Source of the DNA: an uncultured Clostridia bacterium
GTDB taxonomy: Bacteria > Bacillota_A > Clostridia > TANB77 > CAG-508
NCBI GenBank assembly: GCA_947628465.1
Contig: CANQZZ010000089.1
Location: forward strand, 1 to 5,908
Reading direction: 5' to 3'
Length of the DNA stretch: 5,908 bases
Shown here: in pieces, positions 1 to 3,868 of the stretch
How positions within the stretch are numbered: position 1 is the stretch's first letter
Layout of the letters: each line of letters starts with the position of its first letter
Program-made: the position numbers and the translations under genes
Notes under the pieces: generated by a model
What the model saw: the letters and a program-made list of their open reading frames with translations, nothing else
The model's database searches: none
What the model was told of the DNA's origin: nothing

Positions 1-272
1 TAAAATTTTAATACATGATTATCCCCTATTTTTTCAACACCACAATCAAAGCTTGCTCCATACATATCTTCTAATTTTTTTGATATTTCCTCTTGTGTTT
101 TTAATTCTTGTGTTCCTCTCCTTAAAACTGCTGGAATAAGTGTGTCAAAAGTTACTTTTTCTCTGTTTAAAGGCAAAGTAATAAATACAGACATTAAATT
201 AGTTTTAAATTTATCTGTATTTATACAATGCAAGTTTATTCCTTGCTTTATTTCATTTATTGTGTATGACAT
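1..272 (-). CDS. ymfF: YmfF-like M16-family protein, N-terminal part (runs off the window)
   Basis: Ninety codons are visible from an ATG at 272-270; the frame stays open to the left edge, so most of the protein (family about 420 aa) is outside. The start is set by a strong AAGGAGG five bases upstream. The opening MSYTINEIKQGINLHCINTD, then KFKTN at 21-25, the RRGT at 51-54 and LEDMYGASFD at 67-76 fit the N-terminal half of the M16-peptidase-like YmfF (also written YfmF in databases). In active M16 enzymes a zinc-binding HxxEH lies just before the stretch aligned with RRGT. Here it reads DTLIPAVLRRGT, with no His or Glu pair, so this looks like the non-catalytic partner. In Bacillota it is usually followed by an HxxEH-bearing partner (YmfH) and is linked to EF-P 5-aminopentanol modification; that partner would lie beyond the left edge and is not seen. 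No convincing promoter was found ahead of it. Assignment rests on remembered family patterns. Confidence 0.75.
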   Translation of the reverse strand, partial: MSYTINEIKQGINLHCINTDKFKTNLMSVFITLPLNREKVTFDTLIPAVLRRGTQELKTQEEISKKLEDMYGASFDCGVEKIGDNHVLKF

Positions 273-347
273 GTTTTCCTCCTTGAATTCCAATCTCTTG
301 TATTCTTTCCAAAAATTTGGTTTTTATTCTTTTACTTTAAACATTTT

Positions 348-373
348 GCACATCTTTTACGTCCCCAATGTGC
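348..373 (-). other. Short hairpin without a U-tract in the yqeY-ymfF gap
   Basis: GCACAT (minus strand) pairs perfectly with ATGTGC across a 14-base loop, giving six base pairs. It is followed by AAAATGTTT rather than a run of T, so it does not qualify as an intrinsic terminator. It is the only notable hairpin in the 130-bp gap between yqeY and ymfF, so read-through from yqeY into ymfF is possible. One arm overlaps the tandem repeat at 360-386. Confidence 0.3.
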
Positions 374-386
374 GTTCCCAATTGTG
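360..386 (+). repeat. Imperfect 13/14-bp tandem direct repeat, GC-rich
   Basis: The plus strand reads CGTCCCCAATGTG (360-372) followed directly by CGTTCCCAATTGTG (373-386). The copies differ by one substitution and one inserted T. More than half the bases are G or C, standing out sharply in an AT-rich gap. It lies 16 bases past the yqeY stop codon and does not appear to encode anything. From memory it resembles the GTCCCCAATxTG-type motifs scattered between genes in many Bacillota, but this could not be searched. Confidence 0.6.
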
Positions 387-402
387 ATTTTAATTCATAT
401 AA

Positions 403-843
403 CTAATTTAGCAATTCTCTTACTACTTCATTTATTGTTTTACCATCTGCTGAAGCTCCCATTTTTTCTTTTGCAGATTTCATTACTTTTCCCATATCTT
501 TAATGCTTACTGCTCCTACTTCTTCTATTACTTCTTTTACGATACTTGTTATTTCTTCCTTACTTAATTGTTTTGGCAAATACTCTGCAATTATTTCAAT
601 TTCTTCTTTTACTTGATTAATTAAATCTTCTCTTCCACTTTTTTCGTAATCAGATAATGAATCTTTCCTTTTTTTAGATTCTTTTGCTATTATTTCTAAT
701 ATTTGATTGTCATCAAGTTCTATTTGTTTGTCCTTTTCTACTTGCAAAATTGCTGCTCTTATCATTTGAACAACATTCTTTCTTAATATTTGTTTTTCTT
801 TCATTGCCTCTTTTAAATCTGACATTAATTTTTCTTTTAACAT
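403..843 (-). CDS. yqeY: YqeY / GatB_YqeY-domain protein
   Basis: This 146-aa protein has about the usual length for stand-alone YqeY (near 148 aa). The family carries the tRNA-binding-like helical domain also found at the C-terminus of GatB, and its precise role is unsettled. Visible marks are the N-terminal helix with LKEAMKEKQILRKNVVQMIR (10-29), an acidic, Lys-rich middle helix, EYLPKQLS at 87-94, DMGKVM at 116-121 and GASADGKTINEVV at 129-141. The start at 843 is chosen because AAAGGAGG sits just upstream; a longer in-frame reading from 888 would begin inside the loop of the upstream hairpin and has no ribosome binding site. It follows rpsU with an 83-bp gap, a common Bacillota pairing, and is probably transcribed from the rpsU promoter through a partial terminator. 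The stop is TAG. Confidence 0.93.
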   Translation of the reverse strand: MLKEKLMSDLKEAMKEKQILRKNVVQMIRAAILQVEKDKQIELDDNQILEIIAKESKKRKDSLSDYEKSGREDLINQVKEEIEIIAEYLPKQLSKEEITSIVKEVIEEVGAVSIKDMGKVMKSAKEKMGASADGKTINEVVRELLN

Positions 844-860
844 AGTTTTTTCCTCCTTTA

Positions 861-907
861 AATTATAAAAGGTGAAAAGTTTTAACATCTTTTCTAACTT
901 CTCACCT
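861..907 (-). terminator. Hairpin with U-rich tail between rpsU and yqeY (likely attenuator or partial terminator)
   Basis: On the minus strand AGGTGAGAAGTT pairs with AACTTTTCACCT (11 Watson-Crick pairs plus one G-T wobble) around a 14-base loop, followed by TTTTATAATT. The stem begins 19 bases after the rpsU stop and ends shortly before the yqeY ribosome binding site. The interrupted U-tract suggests partial rather than complete termination, which would let rpsU be expressed far above yqeY. An mRNA-stabilising or processing hairpin is the alternative. Confidence 0.65.
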
Positions 908-926
908 CTAATTTTTAAAATCTATT

Positions 927-1097
927 TTAAAATTTTCTTTTTCTTGCTGCTTCTGATTTTTTCTTTCTCTTTACACTAGGTTTTTCGTAATGCTCTCTTT
1001 TTCTAACTTCTTGTAAAACACCATTTCTAACGCATTGTCTTTTAAATCTTTTTAATGCGTCTTCTATATTACCATTATTAACTTTAATCTCTGCCAT
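927..1097 (-). CDS. rpsU: 30S ribosomal protein S21 (bS21)
   Basis: This 56-aa, very basic protein matches bacterial S21 throughout: [20 protein letters not shown] at the start, [20 protein letters not shown] in the middle (21-40), and a Lys/Arg-rich tail [17 protein letters not shown]21 sits on the 30S platform near the 3' end of 16S rRNA and affects initiation. The start at 1097 is favoured over an in-frame ATG at 1172, because GGGGAGGG lies eight bases upstream and the extra 25 residues would be unlike any S21. It is the first gene of an rpsU-yqeY unit with a perfect consensus promoter, in keeping with high expression. The downstream hairpin at 861-907 probably protects or terminates most of its mRNA. 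Confidence 0.97.
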   Translation of the reverse strand: MAEIKVNNGNIEDALKRFKRQCVRNGVLQEVRKREHYEKPSVKRKKKSEAARKRKF

Positions 1098-1111
1098 TTT
1101 TATTTCCCTCC

Positions 1112-1143
1112 CCTCACTACTGCTACTTCTACCATTTAGTGGG
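1112..1143 (-). promoter_or_regulatory. Possible leader hairpin ahead of rpsU
   Basis: In the roughly 57-base rpsU leader, CCCACTA can pair with TAGTG-A-GG (seven pairs, one bulged A) around a 17-base loop. The 3' arm takes the first G residues just upstream of the GGAGGG ribosome binding site, so the fold could influence access to it. Ribosomal-protein leaders often bind their own product, but no known S21 leader motif is recognised here, and a stem this short in a purine-rich region can arise by chance. Confidence 0.25.
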
Positions 1144-1160
1144 ATTTTTAAGCTTTTTTT

Positions 1161-1189
1161 ATTATATCGCATAAGTTAATAATTGTCAA
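1161..1189 (-). promoter_or_regulatory. Consensus sigma-A promoter for rpsU-yqeY
   Basis: The minus strand shows TTGACA (1189-1184), a 17-base spacer and TATAAT (1166-1161), a perfect match to the housekeeping consensus at optimal spacing. The expected start point is near 1154, giving a leader of about 57 bases before the rpsU ATG. The -35 box begins two bases after the prs stop codon, and no terminator separates the genes, so prs transcripts should also run into rpsU. Confidence 0.92.
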
Positions 1190-1191
1190 TA

Positions 1192-2139
1192 TTATTTATC
1201 ATATTCAAATAAGTCTCCCAGTGGTTTTGCTTCGTTTAATCTTTTAATTGCCTCTGCAAATAATGGAGCAATTGACACTACTTTTATTTTATCAATTCTT
1301 TTTTCTTCTTCTAGTGGAATTGTATTTGTTACTACCAATTCTTTTATTGGGGATTTCTCTATTCTTTCAATAGCTGGTCCTACTAAAACGCCATGTGTTG
1401 CACCTGCGTATATTTCCTTTGCTCCATGTTCTTCTAAGATATGAGCTGCTTCAACTAAAGTTCCTGCGGTACTTATTTCATCATCAAATATTACTGCTGT
1501 TTTTCCTTCTATGTCTCCTATAATATTTGTTGCAACTGCATTATCATTGTTTGATTCTCTTCTTTTATCAATTAATGCAAGTGGGCATTCAAAGAATTTT
1601 GAATATTTATATGCTTTTTTTGAACTTCCTGCATCTGTTGCAACTACTACCATATTTTCTAATTTTTTTGCTTCAAAATATTTCTCTAATAAATGTTTTG
1701 CTGTTACCCTATCACATATTACATTAAAATATGCTTGAATTGCTGGGTTATGTAAGTCGCATGTAAGTACATGATTTACTCCTGCTGCTTCTAACAATGT
1801 TGCCATAAGTTTTGCTGTTACTGGTACTCTAGATTGGTCTTTTTTATCTGATCTTGAATACATAAAATATGGAAGTACTGCTGTTATTCTTCTTGCTCCT
1901 GCTCTTTTTGCTGCTTCTATTGTTATTAATAATTCCATGATTCTTTCATTTACTGGTGGCTGAGTTGTTTGTACAATGTAAACATCATATTCTCTAACAG
2001 TTTCTTTTAATTGCACAAAATTGTTATCATTTGCGAATTTAAATGCATCTTTTTTTCCAACTGGTATCCCTAAATTATCACATATTTCTTTTGTAAATTC
2101 TTCTGCAGAATTGCAGGCAAAAACTTTAATATTATTCAT
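1192..2139 (-). CDS. prs: Ribose-phosphate pyrophosphokinase (PRPP synthetase), divergent type
   Basis: This 315-aa protein has the normal length of a class I PRPP synthetase, which makes PRPP from ribose 5-phosphate and ATP for purine, pyrimidine, histidine, tryptophan and NAD synthesis. Supporting marks in order: PPVNERIMELLITIEAAKRA (61-80), PYFMYSRSDKKDQSRVP (90-106), DLH (128-130), ATDAG (167-171), the flexible-loop DKRR (191-194), the PRPP-loop-like FDDEISTAGT (218-227), and THGVLVGPAIERI followed by LVVTNTI. Several motifs differ from the classical enzyme: FSDGE is FANDN (35-39), RQD is RSD (96-98), and DDxxDTAGT is DDEISTAGT. The fold is clearly intact, so this looks like a divergent subfamily rather than a decayed gene. 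The start at 2139 has a G-rich AGGGGG site six bases upstream. It has its own promoter and no terminator after it. Product call is firm; substrate details are less certain. Confidence 0.9.
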   Translation of the reverse strand: MNNIKVFACNSAEEFTKEICDNLGIPVGKKDAFKFANDNNFVQLKETVREYDVYIVQTTQPPVNERIMELLITIEAAKRAGARRITAVLPYFMYSRSDKKDQSRVPVTAKLMATLLEAAGVNHVLTCDLHNPAIQAYFNVICDRVTAKHLLEKYFEAKKLENMVVVATDAGSSKKAYKYSKFFECPLALIDKRRESNNDNAVATNIIGDIEGKTAVIFDDEISTAGTLVEAAHILEEHGAKEIYAGATHGVLVGPAIERIEKSPIKELVVTNTIPLEEEKRIDKIKVVSIAPLFAEAIKRLNEAKPLGDLFEYDK

Positions 2140-2184
2140 TTTTATCCCCCTATTAGATTTTTTTATTGAATTTCTAACAAATTT

Positions 2185-2213
2185 ATTTTAGCATTACTAT
2201 TTTATTATTTCAA
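2185..2213 (-). promoter_or_regulatory. Promoter for prs (extended -10)
   Basis: The minus strand shows TTGAAA (2213-2208), a 17-base spacer ending in TGC, and TAAAAT (2190-2185): five of six matches in each box plus an extended TGn element. It starts about ten bases after the T-tract of the upstream terminator, and transcription should begin near 2178, leaving a leader of about 38 bases. Box and spacer sequence are nearly the same as those of the lemA promoter. Confidence 0.8.
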
Positions 2214-2223
2214 TAATATAATT

Positions 2224-2255
2224 AAAAAAAATGGAGAATTTATTTCCCCATTTTT
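2224..2255 (-). terminator. Intrinsic terminator of the lemA-TPM operon
   Basis: On the minus strand AAAAATGGGGAA pairs with TTCTCCATTTTT (one G-T wobble) around a five-base loop ATAAA, and the 3' arm runs into eight T residues. It lies 28 bases after the stop codon of the TPM gene. The A-run before the stem gives a weaker signal on the plus strand too, but no plus-strand gene needs it. Confidence 0.9.
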
Positions 2256-2283
2256 ATAATTATTAAAATTCTTATATTATATC

Positions 2284-3183
2284 TTAAAAGCTTCTAGAAC
2301 TTCCGCCACCGCCAGAAGAACCTCCTCCTCCAGAGAAACCTCCTCCTGAGAAACCTCCTCCTGAGTGTCCTGAAAAGCCTCCGCCGTAATATCCTCCTCG
2401 GCCACCTCTTAAAAAGATAATAGCAATATTAAATATTAAAATTATTATAGCAAATTCCATGAATTTCAATATAGCATACGAAATTATTGTTAATGCTATA
2501 ATATAAATAACTCTAACTATGATTTTACTTTTTCTATTCATTTTTTCGGTAAAAGCTTTTACTATCACAGATATAATTACTGATGTAAATACAATAGTTG
2601 GTAATAAAGAAATATTATTTCCTATTATATTTCCTCCTGCTTGTGCTGTCATTGCTCCTGAAACTGTGATTCCATATTCTTTACATACTTCTTCTAAAAC
2701 AGCACTAAATCCATTTTTTATTCCCTCATCATAATTATCATTTTTTAAATATGGAATAATATATTCATCTTGTATTCTACCGGTTTTACCATCTGGCAGA
2801 GCTCCTTCTAATCCATATCCAACTTCTATTCTAAACATTCTATCTCCTGTAGAACACAATAAAAGGACTCCATTATTTTTTTCTTTATCACCTATTCCAA
2901 ATTTTCTAAATAGTTCTGTTGCATATTCTTCAATAGTTTTACCATCTAAGCTTTTTACTGTTACAACTACAATCTGAGCTTTTGATTTATTGTTTAATTC
3001 AACATTCATATTCATAATATATTGCTCTGTTTCACTAGTTAAAACTCCAGCGTAATCATTTACATAGAATTGATTTGTTGGTTCTACTACTGCAAATGAT
3101 AAATTATAAGAAAATGCTAATATAAAAAATATTAGCATTATTATTCCAATTAATAGCTTTTTATGGTTAATCAAAGTTAACAT
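2284..3183 (-). CDS. TPM-domain (YgcG-like) membrane protein with Gly/Ser-rich tail
   Basis: The protein has 299 residues from an ATG at 3183, which has AGGAGG six bases upstream; the frame extends to 3240 but lacks a binding site there and would lie within lemA. Layout: a hydrophobic signal segment (about 10-28) with possible cleavage after SFA-31; an extracytoplasmic TPM domain (about 39-170) with FYVNDYAGVLT at its start, KNNGVLLLCS at 102-111 and EVGYGLEGALPDGKTGRI at 120-137; membrane segments near 191-210, 221-238 and 241-258; then a tail from 260 of Gly/Ser/Phe repeats ending GGGGSSRSF. This layout is typical of the bacterial YgcG-like family. Some TPM proteins, such as plant TLP18.3, have phosphatase activity, but the bacterial role is unclear. 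It overlaps lemA by 17 bases, which implies translational coupling and a shared envelope function. Confidence 0.9.
   Translation of the reverse strand: MLTLINHKKLLIGIIMLIFFILAFSYNLSFAVVEPTNQFYVNDYAGVLTSETEQYIMNMNVELNNKSKAQIVVVTVKSLDGKTIEEYATELFRKFGIGDKEKNNGVLLLCSTGDRMFRIEVGYGLEGALPDGKTGRIQDEYIIPYLKNDNYDEGIKNGFSAVLEEVCKEYGITVSGAMTAQAGGNIIGNNISLLPTIVFTSVIISVIVKAFTEKMNRKSKIIVRVIYIIALTIISYAILKFMEFAIIILIFNIAIIFLRGGRGGYYGGGFSGHSGGGFSGGGFSGGGGSSGGGGSSRSF
2335..2364 (-). repeat. Two perfect 15-bp tandem repeats encoding the Gly-rich tail
   Basis: The plus-strand unit GAAACCTCCTCCTGA occurs twice in tandem (2335-2349 and 2350-2364), with a degenerate third copy towards 2317. On the coding strand it specifies the FSGGG-type repeat of the TPM protein tail. 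Copies this exact suggest recent slippage and a tail that may vary in length between strains. Confidence 0.8.
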
Positions 3184-3733
3184 TTGGAACCTCCTGACTT
3201 GCTTCAGATGCTTCAAAATAATCTCTTTGGTCATATCCAAACATTCCAGCCATTAAATTCGTTGGAAATTTTTTTATTTTTAAATTATATTCTTTTACTG
3301 CTTCATTATAGTCTCTTCTTGCTGTAGCAATGCGATTTTCTGTTCCTGCCAATTCATCAGAAAGTTGTATGAAATTTTGTGAAGATTTTAAATCTGGATA
3401 ATTTTCTACAACTATCATTAATCTGTTTAAAGCATTAGTTAATTCTCCATCAGCTTCAGCCTTTTCTGAAACAGTTGTTGCTCCTGCAAGTTTTGCTCTT
3501 GCCTCTGTTACTGAATCTATAACTTGTTGTTCTTGACTAGCATATCCTTTTACAGTATTTACTAAGTTTGGTATTAAATCTGCTCTTCTTTGTAACTGAG
3601 TATCTATTGTAGAAAATTTATTATCTACTTCTTCTGATTTAGCTACAATACCATTATAACTTGAAGCTATCATAATAATTACAATAGCAATTATTGCAAC
3701 TACTACTAAAATGATAATACTTGATTTTTTCAT
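3167..3733 (-). CDS. lemA: LemA family protein
   Basis: This 188-aa protein matches the LemA family over its full length. A single N-terminal membrane anchor (about 4-23, almost all Ile/Val/Ala/Met) follows the basic MKKSS start and there is no lipobox. Then comes the helical LemA domain: EVDNKFSTIDTQLQRRADLI (35-54), PNLVNTVKGYASQEQQV (55-71), VENYPDLKSSQNF (109-121), ELAGTENRIATARRDYN (127-143) and the PTNLMAGMFGY segment (157-167). The start at 3733 is backed by AGAGGAG seven bases upstream. Biochemical function is not established; LemA is commonly encoded beside TPM-domain proteins, as here, where its end overlaps the next gene by 17 bases. Its promoter at 3759-3787 gives a leader of only about 18 bases, and rpoC transcription is stopped before it by a strong terminator. 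Confidence 0.95.
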   Translation of the reverse strand: MKKSSIIILVVVAIIAIVIIMIASSYNGIVAKSEEVDNKFSTIDTQLQRRADLIPNLVNTVKGYASQEQQVIDSVTEARAKLAGATTVSEKAEADGELTNALNRLMIVVENYPDLKSSQNFIQLSDELAGTENRIATARRDYNEAVKEYNLKIKKFPTNLMAGMFGYDQRDYFEASEASQEVPNVNFD

Positions 3734-3758
3734 AACATCACTCCTCTTATTTTTATAT

Positions 3759-3787
3759 ATTTTAACATTACTATTTTATGATTTCAA
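3759..3787 (-). promoter_or_regulatory. Promoter of the lemA-TPM operon
   Basis: The minus strand shows TTGAAA (3787-3782), a 17-base spacer TCATAAAATAGTAATGT with an extended TG, and TAAAAT (3764-3759). Transcription should start near 3752. The whole element, including 15 of 17 spacer bases, matches the prs promoter. Confidence 0.8.
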
Positions 3788-3803
3788 TATGATTTTTTAA
3801 AAA

Positions 3804-3858
3804 AGATAAAAATATAAAACAAGCAGAAGGGATTTTATTTAATATCTCCCTTCTGCTT
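3804..3858 (-). terminator. Intrinsic terminator after rpoC
   Basis: On the minus strand AAGCAGAAGGGA pairs perfectly with TCCCTTCTGCTT (12 pairs) around a 14-base loop, followed by GTTTTATATTTTT. It begins ten bases after the rpoC stop and separates the RNA polymerase operon from lemA. Confidence 0.93.
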
Positions 3859-3868
3859 TCTATTTACT

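Noticed and set aside
319..330. CCAAAAATTTGG as a terminator stem on the plus strand
   Set aside because: Only four or five pairs with a tiny loop, and no plus-strand gene precedes it.
142..387. 81-codon open frame on the plus strand across the ymfF start
   Set aside because: It lies mostly antisense to the well-supported ymfF N-terminus, shows no recognisable domain and has no convincing ribosome binding site.
273..402. Promoter for ymfF
   Set aside because: No pair of boxes with acceptable spacing stands out from the A-rich background, so none is called.
844..888. Longer start for yqeY at 888
   Set aside because: The extra codons would begin within the loop of the rpsU-yqeY hairpin with no binding site; the ATG at 843 follows AAAGGAGG directly.
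1098..1172. Longer start for rpsU at 1172
   Set aside because: It would begin upstream of the expected transcription start and add 25 residues unlike any S21 protein.
1511..1738. Two plus-strand open frames inside prs
   Set aside because: They are antisense to the conserved prs reading frame, and their hydrophobic composition is what the complement of AT-rich coding sequence gives.
3184..3240. Longer start for the TPM protein at 3240
   Set aside because: It has no ribosome binding site and would put a charged extension before the signal segment; the ATG at 3183 has AGGAGG at ideal spacing.
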